Shown one piece after another: positions 25,430-34,547 of a stretch of 64,000 nucleotides of DNA. Position numbers and translations under genes: made by a program. How positions within the stretch are numbered: the stretch's first letter is position 1; each line of letters opens with the position of its first letter. The notes below the pieces were generated by a model. That model did no database searches, was not told where the DNA came from, and saw nothing but the letters and a program-made list of their open reading frames with translations. Location: NCBI RefSeq assembly GCF_000190595.1, contig NC_015167.1, positions 3,208,501-3,272,500 of the forward strand, in the 5' to 3' direction. This DNA is from Cellulophaga lytica DSM 7489. Its GTDB lineage: Bacteria; Bacteroidota; Bacteroidia; Flavobacteriales; Flavobacteriaceae.

Positions 25430-28336
25430 TTGAATACCGAACTACTTAACTCACTAGAACAGAATTTAGAAGGAGATTTATTTGTAGATAAACTTTCTAC
25501 CACTTTATATGCTACTGATGCATCTGTATATAGAAAAATTCCGTTAGCTGTTGCTTTACCAGAAACAACAGAAGATATAAAAACACTTATACGTTTTGCA
25601 TCAGAAAATAATATAGGTTTAATACCAAGAACAGCTGGTACATCTTTAGCAGGGCAATGTGTTGGTGACGGTATTGTGGTAGATGTGTCTAAACACTTTA
25701 CTAAAATAATTAGTGTAGATAAAGATAAAAGGCAAGTTACTGTACAACCTGGAGTTATAAGAGATGAATTAAATCTTTTTTTAGAGCCTTATGGTTTGTT
25801 TTTTGGTCCTAATACCTCTACATCTAATAGATGTATGATTGGTGGTATGGTTGGTAATAACTCATCAGGAACTACGTCTATACAATACGGTATTACTAGA
25901 GAAAAAACAGTATCGTTAAAAGCAATTTTAGCAGATGGCTCCGAAGCAAATTTTGGAAACTTAACTACAGAAGAGTTTCATGAAAAAAGACAGCTAGACA
26001 CCTTAGAGGGAAAAATTTATAATTCAATTTTTGATGAATTAAGTATAAAAGAGACACAGCAAGAAATTATTACACAGTTTCCAAAACCATCTATTCACCG
26101 AAGAAATACAGGCTATGCAGTAGATGAACTATTGCATAATAGCGTTTTTGGTAATGAGGGTAGTTTTAATATGTGTAAGCTATTAAGTGGTAGTGAAGGT
26201 ACTTTGGCTTTTACAACAGAAATTACATTAAGTCTAGATCCAATTCCGCCAAAATATGCGGCAATGGTTGTTACGCATTACACCTCTCTAGAAGATTGTT
26301 TAGCAGATGTTGTACCAGTTATGGAGCACCAATTGCATTTGTGTGAAATGATGGATAAAGTTATTTTAGACTGTACTAAAAACAATAGAGCACAGCTAGC
26401 AAATAGGTTTTTTGTAGAAGGTGACCCGGCAGCATTATTAATGCTAGAGTTAAAGGCAGAGACTAAGGCAGATTTAAATTATTTAATAGATAGTTTATTA
26501 AAGACAATTAAAAAATCTGGATTAAGTTATGCTAACCCAATATTATTTGGTGATGATATTAAAAAAGCTGTAGAATTGCGTAAAGCTGGTTTAGGACTTT
26601 TAGGTAATATGGTGGGCGATAAAAAAGCTGTTGCTTGTATAGAAGACACCGCTGTAGCCATAGAAGATTTAAAAGAATTTATTGGTGAGTTTTCTACAAT
26701 AATGAAAGGTCATAACCAAAGCGCTGTATATTATGCGCATGCAGGAGCAGGAGAATTACATTTACGTCCTATTTTAAATTTAAAAAAGGGAGAAGATGTT
26801 AAGCTGTTTAGAGCAATTACTACAGATGTAGCTAAATTAACAAAAAAATATAACGGTTCTTTTAGTGGTGAGCACGGAGATGGTATTGTGCGTGCCGAGT
26901 TTATACCACTAATGATTGGTGAAAAAAATTACCAATTGCTACGCAGAATAAAATCTTACTTTGATCCTAAAGGAATTTTTAATCCAGGTAAAATAGTAGA
27001 CTCTTACCCAATGGATGAGTCGTTTAGGTATAAAGTAGACCGTAAAGAACCAGAGATAGAAACATTGTTAGATTTTTCTGAGAGCGAAGGCATACTTAAA
27101 GCTGCAGAAAAATGTAACGGTAGTGGCGATTGTAGAAAAACAGAAAAAGCATCTGGAGCAATGTGTCCTAGCTACCACGTTACACGTAACGAAAAAGATA
27201 CAACCAGAGGTAGGGCAAATACTTTAAGAGAAATGCTTACCAACACAGACCAAGCCAATAAGTTTAATCAAAAAGAACTTAAAGAGGTTTTTGATCTTTG
27301 TTTAAGTTGTAAAGCTTGTTCTAGTGAGTGCCCTAGTAATGTAGATGTAGCAACTTTAAAGGCAGAGTTTAGCTACCAATACCAAGAAGCAAACGGTTAT
27401 TCTTTTAGAAATAAATTGTTTGCCTATAATACTAAATACAACGCCTTGGGTAGTAAAATACCAAAAGTCACCAATTTTATGTTTAATTCTTCACTTTTTG
27501 GAGGTATAATTAAAAATATTAGCGGTGTAGCTCCAGAGCGTAGCTTACCTAATGTTTATAAATTTAATTTTGATAAGTATTTAGGTCAAATAGACACATC
27601 TGTTAAAAAAAGCCTAGGTAGTGTTGTTTTGTATATAGATGAGTTTACTAAATATTTAGATGTTAATTTAGGTATAGATGCCATACAAGTACTTACAAAA
27701 CTGGGGTATAATGTAGAGTTGTTTTATGCAGAAAGCGGAAGAACATTTATTTCTAAAGGATTTTTAAAAGAAGCTAAAGAACTAGCTTTAAAAAACGTAG
27801 TACGTTTAAAAGAATATACAGATAAAGGTTTGGTTATTGTTGGTTTAGAGCCATCTGCAATTTTAACCTTTAGAGATGAGTATAAAAAATTGGTAAGCGA
27901 TAAAGACTTGGTAAATACTGTAGCTAAAAATTCATTTATTATTGAAGAGTTTTTGGCATCAGAAATAGAAAAAGGGAAAATTTCCAAAAATCAGTTTACT
28001 AAAGAGGCCAAAACAGTAAAAATACATAGCCATTGTCATCAAAAATCATTAAGCAACCAAAAAGTTACTTTTGATGTGTTAAACATTATAGAAAACTACA
28101 AAGTATCTATAATTAGCTCTGGTTGTTGTGGTATGGCTGGTTCTTTTGGTTACGAAAAAGAACATTATAGCACAAGTATGGCTGTTGGTAATTTAAAATT
28201 ATTTCCTGCAGTTAATAATAGTGATAAAGATGTTATTATTTCTGCAAACGGAACAAGTTGTAGACATCAAATATATGATGGCACAAAGCGTAAGGCTTTG
28301 CACCCAATAACAATTATAAAAGAAGCACTTGTATAA
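25430..28336 (+). CDS. FAD-linked oxidase fused to Fe-S and CCG domains (GlcD/YdiJ type)
   Basis: An N-terminal FAD-binding PCMH domain contains PRTAGTSLAGQ (66-76). The FAD-oxidase C domain follows. Next are a ferredoxin-like part with cysteine clusters near 562-576 and 624-635 (CLSCKACSSEC), and a CCG domain with SGCCGMAG near 897. This is the D-2-hydroxyacid dehydrogenase architecture of YdiJ and single-chain GlcDEF-like proteins, so D-lactate or glycolate is a likely substrate feeding the quinone pool. No ATG lies near the conserved start, so TTG at 25430 is used. At 968 residues it is full length. Confidence 0.88.
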   Translation: MNTELLNSLEQNLEGDLFVDKLSTTLYATDASVYRKIPLAVALPETTEDIKTLIRFASENNIGLIPRTAGTSLAGQCVGDGIVVDVSKHFTKIISVDKDKRQVTVQPGVIRDELNLFLEPYGLFFGPNTSTSNRCMIGGMVGNNSSGTTSIQYGITREKTVSLKAILADGSEANFGNLTTEEFHEKRQLDTLEGKIYNSIFDELSIKETQQEIITQFPKPSIHRRNTGYAVDELLHNSVFGNEGSFNMCKLLSGSEGTLAFTTEITLSLDPIPPKYAAMVVTHYTSLEDCLADVVPVMEHQLHLCEMMDKVILDCTKNNRAQLANRFFVEGDPAALLMLELKAETKADLNYLIDSLLKTIKKSGLSYANPILFGDDIKKAVELRKAGLGLLGNMVGDKKAVACIEDTAVAIEDLKEFIGEFSTIMKGHNQSAVYYAHAGAGELHLRPILNLKKGEDVKLFRAITTDVAKLTKKYNGSFSGEHGDGIVRAEFIPLMIGEKNYQLLRRIKSYFDPKGIFNPGKIVDSYPMDESFRYKVDRKEPEIETLLDFSESEGILKAAEKCNGSGDCRKTEKASGAMCPSYHVTRNEKDTTRGRANTLREMLTNTDQANKFNQKELKEVFDLCLSCKACSSECPSNVDVATLKAEFSYQYQEANGYSFRNKLFAYNTKYNALGSKIPKVTNFMFNSSLFGGIIKNISGVAPERSLPNVYKFNFDKYLGQIDTSVKKSLGSVVLYIDEFTKYLDVNLGIDAIQVLTKLGYNVELFYAESGRTFISKGFLKEAKELALKNVVRLKEYTDKGLVIVGLEPSAILTFRDEYKKLVSDKDLVNTVAKNSFIIEEFLASEIEKGKISKNQFTKEAKTVKIHSHCHQKSLSNQKVTFDVLNIIENYKVSIISSGCCGMAGSFGYEKEHYSTSMAVGNLKLFPAVNNSDKDVIISANGTSCRHQIYDGTKRKALHPITIIKEALV

Positions 28337-28350
28337 GTTATAAGTGCTTC
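28322..28350. terminator. Hairpin overlapping the 3' end of the FAD oxidase gene
   Basis: A 9-bp stem (28322-28330 with 28342-28350) includes the stop codon in its loop. The T run is better on the minus strand, so it may end the convergent lpxH-like transcript. Confidence 0.6.
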
Positions 28351-28356
28351 AATTTA

Positions 28357-29223
28357 TTATTCTGTGGCATTACCTTCAGTCTTGTCTTTTTTTGTACTGG
28401 TGTTAGTGCTGGTAATAGAATTGATAAGTTGTTGCATATCCATATTTTTTATTTCTTCATCAGCAAAAAAAGGGGATAGTTTATCATGGTTGTATTGGTA
28501 AAGTTTCCAACGTTTAAAGGAATATTCTAAAGCCGTTAAATTTTCTACCCAATCACCAGAGTTTAGATATACACATCTACCGTGTTTATTTTCTTTAAGT
28601 TCTTTTTTGGGTTGGTGTATATGTCCGCAAGCAACATAATCATACCCTTTTTCTATAGCTAAATTAATAGCAGTTTCTTCAAAATTACTAATGTACTTTA
28701 CAGCACCTTTTACACTGTTTTTTATACGTTTAGATAAAGAGTATTTTTCTTTCCCCATTTTGGTTAACCCCCAATTTAGAGCTCTATTTATAAGTATTAA
28801 CAAGTCATACCCTTTACCACCTAATTTAGCTAACCATTTAGCATTGGTTATAGATGCATCAAAAACATCACCATGAAAAAACCAAGCTTTTTTTCCGTCT
28901 AAATCTAAAACTAGCTTATCTACAATTTGTACATTACCCATAATGGTGCCACTAAACTTACGTAACATTTCATCATGGTTACCAGTTATGTAATATACCT
29001 GTACACCTTTAGATGCCATACCAATAATTTTTTTTAAAACCTTCATATGTGAAGATGGAAAGTAACGTTTGCTAAATTGCCAAACATCTACAATATCACC
29101 ATTTAAAATTAAAATTTTTGGGTCAATACTATTTAAATAAATTAGTATTTCATCTGCATGGCAACCGTATGTGCCTAAGTGAACATCAGAAATTACAGCA
29201 ACATCAATTTTTCTTTTCTTCAT
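28357..29223 (-). CDS. UDP-2,3-diacylglucosamine diphosphatase-like metallophosphoesterase
   Basis: Calcineurin-like metal motifs are seen in order: SDVHLG, NGDIVD, GNHDE and GHIHQ. The layout matches the LpxH family that removes UMP from UDP-diacylglucosamine in lipid A synthesis; Bacteroidota often carry diverged copies. A TTG-initiated frame extends six codons upstream, but ATG 29223 gives MKKRKIDVAVISD, the usual start. The last ~25 residues are rich in Ser, Thr and Lys and look disordered. Confidence 0.8.
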   Translation of the reverse strand: MKKRKIDVAVISDVHLGTYGCHADEILIYLNSIDPKILILNGDIVDVWQFSKRYFPSSHMKVLKKIIGMASKGVQVYYITGNHDEMLRKFSGTIMGNVQIVDKLVLDLDGKKAWFFHGDVFDASITNAKWLAKLGGKGYDLLILINRALNWGLTKMGKEKYSLSKRIKNSVKGAVKYISNFEETAINLAIEKGYDYVACGHIHQPKKELKENKHGRCVYLNSGDWVENLTALEYSFKRWKLYQYNHDKLSPFFADEEIKNMDMQQLINSITSTNTSTKKDKTEGNATE

Positions 29224-29352
29224 CTTTACTAGTTTATACAAACTAACTATTTCTATATGAACTAAATATAAACAACTAATGAAAATTTTGTGATGATTGT
29301 GTTAAGTACATATTAAGACATATCTAAATTTTATATTCTGATGCTTATAAAT

Positions 29353-29360
29353 TACCTTTG
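29353..29360 (+). promoter_or_regulatory. -7 box of aroC
   Basis: TACCTTTG fits TAnnTTTG, 31 bases upstream of the aroC start. Confidence 0.5.
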
Positions 29361-29390
29361 GGACTTATACATACCAATACAATAATTTAG

Positions 29391-30452
29391 ATGGCAGGAA
29401 ACACTTTTGGTAACTTTTTTAAGGTAGCAACCTTTGGAGAATCTCACGGAGTAGCAATAGGCGGAGTAATAGATGGTTGTCCGTCTGGAATAGAATTAGA
29501 CCTAGACGCAATACAAACAGAACTAAATAGAAGAAAACCTGGGCAGTCTAAAATAGTAACCCAACGTAAAGAGCCAGATACCGTAGAATTTTTTTCAGGT
29601 ATTTTTGAAGGTAAAACAACAGGAACTCCAATAGGATTTGCTATTCGTAATACCAACCAAAAGTCTCATGACTATTCGCATATAAAAGACTCTTACAGGC
29701 CATCTCATGCAGATTATGTATACGATAAAAAATATGGTTTTAGAGATTACCGTGGCGGCGGACGTAGTTCTGCTCGTGAAACAGCAAGTAGAGTTGTTGC
29801 AGGTGCTATAGCAAAACAGTTTTTATCTAACATAAAAATAAATGCTTTTGTATCTCAAGTAGGAGAATTAAAATTAAATAAAAACTACACAGAGTTAAAT
29901 TTAGAAGATACAGAATTAAACCCAGTTCGTTGTCCAGATCAAGAAATGGCAGCTAAAATGGAATCTTACATAAAAGAGATAAAAAAAGAAGGTGATACCA
30001 TTGGAGGAGTAATTACGTGCGTAATACAAAATGTACCTATTGGCTTAGGAGAGCCTGCTTTTGATAAATTACATGCAGAATTAGGTAAAGCTATGTTAAG
30101 CATAAATGCTGTAAAGGGTTTTGAATATGGTAGCGGCTTTAACGGTGTAACTATGAAAGGCAGCGCACATAACGACCAATTTAATACAGATGGTACCACA
30201 AAAACTAATTTTAGTGGAGGTATACAAGGTGGTATTAGCAATGGTATGGATATTTATTTTAATGTTGCATTTAAGCCAGTAGCAACAATTATACAACCTT
30301 ATGAAACTATAGATAATAAAGGAGATATAGTTAAAACCCAAGGTAAAGGTCGTCATGACCCTTGTGTAGTACCTAGAGCAGTGCCTATTGTAGAAGCTAT
30401 GGCAGCATTAGTTTTGGCAGATTATACTCTAATTAACAACAGTACCAAGTAA
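29391..30452 (+). CDS. aroC: Chorismate synthase
   Basis: It converts 5-enolpyruvylshikimate-3-phosphate to chorismate, the last shikimate-pathway step, using reduced FMN. The signatures [14 protein letters not shown] near the N-terminus, GGRSSARET, and [14 protein letters not shown] near the C-terminus are complete. The 353-residue length is normal. Confidence 0.97.
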   Translation: MAGNTFGNFFKVATFGESHGVAIGGVIDGCPSGIELDLDAIQTELNRRKPGQSKIVTQRKEPDTVEFFSGIFEGKTTGTPIGFAIRNTNQKSHDYSHIKDSYRPSHADYVYDKKYGFRDYRGGGRSSARETASRVVAGAIAKQFLSNIKINAFVSQVGELKLNKNYTELNLEDTELNPVRCPDQEMAAKMESYIKEIKKEGDTIGGVITCVIQNVPIGLGEPAFDKLHAELGKAMLSINAVKGFEYGSGFNGVTMKGSAHNDQFNTDGTTKTNFSGGIQGGISNGMDIYFNVAFKPVATIIQPYETIDNKGDIVKTQGKGRHDPCVVPRAVPIVEAMAALVLADYTLINNSTK

Positions 30453-30519
30453 TTTTGATTACGGTTTAAGATTGAATTATTTTTAATAATTAACTATTAT
30501 AATTATTGATTCAATTTTA

Positions 30520-30540
30520 TTTGGAGCGTAACACTCCAAA
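30520..30540 (+). promoter_or_regulatory. Inverted repeat upstream of the symporter gene
   Basis: TTTGGAG (30520-30526) and CTCCAAA (30534-30540) form a 7-bp inverted repeat with a 7-base spacer, ending 37 bases before the symporter ATG. It could be an operator or an mRNA hairpin. No other G/C-rich repeat occurs in this spacer. Confidence 0.4.
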
Positions 30541-30577
30541 ATGGTATATTACTCACAAAAATTTATAAAAAATAAGT

Positions 30578-31909
30578 ATGAAGAAATTGGAGCTGCACTG
30601 GCAGATTATGATTGGGATGTTTTTGGGAATCCTCTTTGGTTTTGGAATGGCACAACTCACATGGGGAAAGGATTTTATAATGGACTGGATAGGGCCGTTT
30701 GGACAAATTTTTGTAAACCTCTTAAAATTAATTGCCGTACCGCTTATTTTAGCTTCATTAATAAAAGGAATATCTGATTTAAAAGATATTTCTAAATTTA
30801 GAAATATTGGGTTTAGAACTATTGGTATTTATATGTTCACCACTGTAATAGCTATTACTATAGGCCTTGTTTTGGTAAATGTAATAGAACCAGGAGAGGG
30901 TATATCTGAAGATACAATTACCAAACTATCTAATACTTATGCAAATGATAGTAGTATACAAGGTAAAATATCAGAAGCTACAAACCAAAAAGAGCGTGGT
31001 CCGCTGCAGTTTTTGGTAGATATGGTACCAAGTAATGCTATAGCTGCAATGAGTAATAACAAACTAATGTTGCAAGTTATATTCTTTACTATTTTTATGG
31101 GCATATCTATGTTATTAGTAGGAGAAAAAAGATCTAAGCCATTAAAAGACTTTTTTGACTCTTTAAATGATGTTATCTTAAAAATGGTAGATTTAATAAT
31201 GCTTGCAGCTCCTTTTGCTGTTTTTGCGTTATTAAGCCAGGTAGTTGTTACAGCAGATGATCCAGAAATTTTACAAAAACTACTTTCTTATTCTGGTGTT
31301 GTAATTTTAGGTTTGTTATTAATGATAACCTTTTATTGTTCACTAGTATATTTATACACAAAAAAGAATCCTATTTGGTTTTTAAAACAAATGAGTCCAG
31401 CTCAATTATTAGCTTTTTCTACTAGTTCTAGTGCAGCTACTTTACCAGTAACTATGGAGAGGGTAGAGGAGCACATTGGTGTAGACAAAGAAGTGTCTAG
31501 CTTTGTTTTACCTGTTGGGGCAACTATTAATATGGATGGAACAAGTTTATACCAAGCTGTAGCAGCTGTATTTATAATGCAAGTACTTTGGCCAGAAGGT
31601 TTAACATTTGGAAACCAATTGTCTATAGTAGTAACAGCTTTATTAGCATCTATAGGTTCTGCTGCAGTACCTGGTGCAGGTATGGTTATGTTGGTTATAG
31701 TTTTAGAGGCAATAGGGTTTCCTGCAGATTTATATCCGGTAGCTCTTGCACTAATATTTGCTGTAGACAGACCATTAGATATGTGTAGAACAGTTGTAAA
31801 TGTTACTGGTGATGCTACTGTATCTATGATTGTTGCTAAGTCTGTTGGTAAACTACATAAAAATCCTAAAGCTAAAAATTGGGATGATAATTATGACGAA
31901 GTAAAGTAG
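30578..31909 (+). CDS. Dicarboxylate/amino acid:cation symporter (DAACS family)
   Basis: The family signatures FSTSSSAATLP, the GATINMDGTSLY transport motif and DRPLDMCRTVVNVTGD are present. Eight transmembrane helices and two re-entrant loops are expected. It imports glutamate, aspartate or C4-dicarboxylates with Na+ or H+. The 443-residue length is normal. Confidence 0.92.
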   Translation: MKKLELHWQIMIGMFLGILFGFGMAQLTWGKDFIMDWIGPFGQIFVNLLKLIAVPLILASLIKGISDLKDISKFRNIGFRTIGIYMFTTVIAITIGLVLVNVIEPGEGISEDTITKLSNTYANDSSIQGKISEATNQKERGPLQFLVDMVPSNAIAAMSNNKLMLQVIFFTIFMGISMLLVGEKRSKPLKDFFDSLNDVILKMVDLIMLAAPFAVFALLSQVVVTADDPEILQKLLSYSGVVILGLLLMITFYCSLVYLYTKKNPIWFLKQMSPAQLLAFSTSSSAATLPVTMERVEEHIGVDKEVSSFVLPVGATINMDGTSLYQAVAAVFIMQVLWPEGLTFGNQLSIVVTALLASIGSAAVPGAGMVMLVIVLEAIGFPADLYPVALALIFAVDRPLDMCRTVVNVTGDATVSMIVAKSVGKLHKNPKAKNWDDNYDEVK

Positions 31910-31930
31910 CAAAAATACTTTTAATGTATA

Positions 31931-31966
31931 AAAACAGCATCAAACAACTAAGTTTGATGCTGTTTT
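31931..31966. terminator. Bidirectional terminator
   Basis: A perfect 15-bp stem (31931-31945 with 31952-31966) has a 6-base loop. It lies between the symporter and the broken gene on the other strand, whose stop codon falls in the loop. Confidence 0.9.
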
Positions 31967-32403
31967 ACTTTTATAACGACATTGTCTTTAAAAATAATAT
32001 CTAATGCGTCTGTATCAATACTAAAAATACCAGGTTTTAAACCCAATATATAAGCAATATGTTCTGGGTTATATTCATAAAAATCTTCACCTAATAATTG
32101 TACAACTTCTGCTCTAGTTTTACCAATTAGCATATTACTCTCAATAATATCAGCAGATAATTCATAACGTTGCTAAGGATTGTTGTTCCATTTTTGTTGA
32201 TTAAACTGATGTTCAGGGTAGTAAGAAATTATTGCTATGTAACTAAATATGCTAATGAAGTATACTAGTGGAGCAAAAACGATAGATAGTCCTATTGCAG
32301 TATTTTTTTTATATTTTAAAGCAATTCTATTGCTTTTTTTTAAAGTCCAATTAAAAATGAAAAATAAGAAGATAGCTATAAATAGGATAATTAGTACGAC
32401 CAT
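31948..32403 (-). pseudogene. Small membrane-anchored protein gene interrupted by an in-frame TAG
   Basis: A 76-codon frame from ATG 32403 encodes an N-terminal membrane segment, a basic patch and a second hydrophobic helix, then FNQQKWNNNP and a TAG at 32173-32175. The same frame stays open after it: QRYELSADIIESN, then MLIGKTRAEVVQLLG to the stop at 31948. Joined, the 151 codons resemble known flavobacterial small proteins: a membrane start, a KW-x-RYE region, and a C-terminal IGKT-x-EV-x-LLG domain reminiscent of SmpA/OmlA-type folds. The simplest reading is a one-base nonsense mutation. Readthrough, or restart at ATG 32133, are alternatives. Confidence 0.7.
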
Positions 32404-32429
32404 AATTGTATATTGAATAAGTTTGTGAA

Positions 32430-34457
32430 TTATAAAGAGATATGTTTGTTTTTAGGGTATTTAACTTCATAAGAGAAACGTTCTTTTTGGGTTTCTTTAC
32501 TATTTAAATCTATTTTCCAAGTAAGTAAACCTTTAGCATCATTATAGTTTGCATTGTATGTTTCTATTTCACTTACTTTAATTTCTTTGTTTTCAGATAA
32601 CGGTATTCTATCTATTAATTTTATAGTAACCGCTGTATTTTTATTATTCTTAATTTCTAAATCGTATGCTCTGTTTAATACACGATTATTACCTAATAAA
32701 GATTTACTTTTAAAGTTACGGTCTTGTTTTCTTGTAACTGTAATACCAGCATCTACGCCTAAAGAAACAACCATTTCCTTTGTTGTTTTGTATGGGTCTA
32801 TTACTGTTTTACCTGCAAAACCTCCTTTAAAGTAAATGTTAGCCTCACCAGGCAATAAGTTGTATTGCTCCCAGTTTTTAAAAGAAGCAGTTAAAAATAC
32901 ATTTTCGTTTAGTACTGGTATTGCTAAATACTCGTATGTAGCATCTAAATTATAGGTGTTAATTTCTATAGCAATTATATCTCCGTCAGATTTAATAGAA
33001 TATGGTTTTTTAATAGCAAAAGTTGTGTTGGTAACATCATCCTCTGTAGTACTCTTTTTAGTTGTAATTACAATAACACCATTATTAGCTCTAGAACCGT
33101 AGATAGCGGTTGCAGAAGTTCCATTTAATTTTTCTAAAGATTGTATATCATTAGTATCTATATCACCTTCTACAAAATCCTTTATTGGTACGCCATCTAT
33201 AATATACAAAGGTAATTCAGGTTTATTTGTAGTTAAGGTAGATGTTCCTCTAACTTTTACGCCCGCTACTTTACCTTGTAAAGAACTAGAGTAACCTGTA
33301 ACTATAACTTCGTCTAAGGTCTCATTGTTCTCTTGTAAAGTAGTATTTATTATAGATGCATAAATAGGTACTTCACTAGTTTCCATTCCTATGTAAGAAA
33401 ACTGTAATTCTTGACCAGTATGGGTTGCTATGGTGTAGTTACCATCAAAATCTGTTTGCGTACCTATACTAGTACCTTTTATTAGTACATTACAGCCAGG
33501 TAGTGGTTGTCCGGATGCATCTGTAACCACACCTGTTACTTTTTTTACTGAAGGATTGTAATAATATTTATTTTTTTTAACAGCTTTAGCTTGATAGTTG
33601 TAACCATTTGTGAAATTTAAGTACTTAGTATCTATAACAGGCTTAGTTGTTTGTTTTATAGGGTTTCCGGTTGATAAATTAATTTTTACATTCTTCCATT
33701 CATTTCCTGTGTTTTGGTAGACATTAGCTTTGTACTTAAGTTGAAGATTACTGGCTGTATTTTTAGATTTAATATCGTATGTTGGTACCCAACCAGCATC
33801 AGAAACAACATAAGACAAAATTAAGTTTAAGTTAATGTCTACAGGAGCGTCAAATTTAACAACTAATTCTCCTTGTGCTATAGCAGGCCCAGTGGTAAGC
33901 TCTTTTACTTGTAAATTTAGGTCTCTAATTGTTGTACTTATTGTTGTAATTTCTTTATTTATAGTGAATATCTCATCTCTAATTTCAGTAATTCGTTTTC
34001 TGTAGTAAGTGCTTATTTGCTTTAATGTTTCTAAGTCTAAACTCTCTGTACTAGCGCTTACTTGTCTGTTTTTAGTAATTAATAATTCTTCTTCTTGTAA
34101 ACCAGATATTCTATTTTTTAATAGTTGAATTTTTTCAGAAAGTAATTTAGCTTCATTTTGTAATTCTGTAGCTTCTGGTGTTACCATAAACTTATCCAAA
34201 TAGTTGATGCCATAATCCATTGCTAAAATAGAAACAGACTGTAACCCGGATATTTGTATACTGTTTTCATCAATTTTAGAAGATAAACCAGTAAATTTTA
34301 ACTCGGTTGTGCCTTCTTTAAGCATAAAGTTGCTTGTGCGTGTAATTTGCGCTCCGTTTAGGTAAACCGTTACTTTTTTAATTGTAGAAGGTGTTTTATT
34401 ATCTGCGCCAAAAAATGTTATTGGCACAAGTAATAATAGGTAAAGTAGCTTTTTCAT
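32430..34457 (-). CDS. MuiA-family (DUF4139) protein with inserted SusC-like carboxypeptidase-regulatory and plug modules
   Basis: A signal peptide (1-17) is followed by an N-terminal DUF4140-like domain (about 27-95), a coiled coil (about 97-188) and the start of a DUF4139 beta domain (about 195-270). Residues about 306-385 then form a CarboxypepD-regulatory-like domain (GVVTDASGQPLPG). Residues 385-468 carry a TonB-receptor plug signature (DEVIVTGY, GTSATAIYGSRANNGVIVI). The DUF4139 fold resumes at about 480-672. No outer-membrane barrel follows the plug, so this is a domain nested within another, not a receptor. The function is unknown; MuiA homologues are named for mucoidy inhibition in proteobacteria. 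Confidence 0.85.
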   Translation of the reverse strand: MKKLLYLLLLVPITFFGADNKTPSTIKKVTVYLNGAQITRTSNFMLKEGTTELKFTGLSSKIDENSIQISGLQSVSILAMDYGINYLDKFMVTPEATELQNEAKLLSEKIQLLKNRISGLQEEELLITKNRQVSASTESLDLETLKQISTYYRKRITEIRDEIFTINKEITTISTTIRDLNLQVKELTTGPAIAQGELVVKFDAPVDINLNLILSYVVSDAGWVPTYDIKSKNTASNLQLKYKANVYQNTGNEWKNVKINLSTGNPIKQTTKPVIDTKYLNFTNGYNYQAKAVKKNKYYYNPSVKKVTGVVTDASGQPLPGCNVLIKGTSIGTQTDFDGNYTIATHTGQELQFSYIGMETSEVPIYASIINTTLQENNETLDEVIVTGYSSSLQGKVAGVKVRGTSTLTTNKPELPLYIIDGVPIKDFVEGDIDTNDIQSLEKLNGTSATAIYGSRANNGVIVITTKKSTTEDDVTNTTFAIKKPYSIKSDGDIIAIEINTYNLDATYEYLAIPVLNENVFLTASFKNWEQYNLLPGEANIYFKGGFAGKTVIDPYKTTKEMVVSLGVDAGITVTRKQDRNFKSKSLLGNNRVLNRAYDLEIKNNKNTAVTIKLIDRIPLSENKEIKVSEIETYNANYNDAKGLLTWKIDLNSKETQKERFSYEVKYPKNKHISL

Positions 34458-34547
34458 AAATAATAGTTTTTAAGGTTGTGTAAACCTAAATATTACTATT
34501 ACCGTATAAAACAGCTAATTTGTAAAATGGTCTTTAGAGTGAGTAAA

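Noticed and set aside
30541..30777. Plus-strand frame just upstream of and overlapping the symporter gene
   Set aside because: It overlaps the symporter start in another frame and shows no family features.
32173..32175. TAG as a pyrrolysine codon
   Set aside because: No pyrrolysine genes are seen, the protein is not a methylamine methyltransferase, and the phylum is not known for it.
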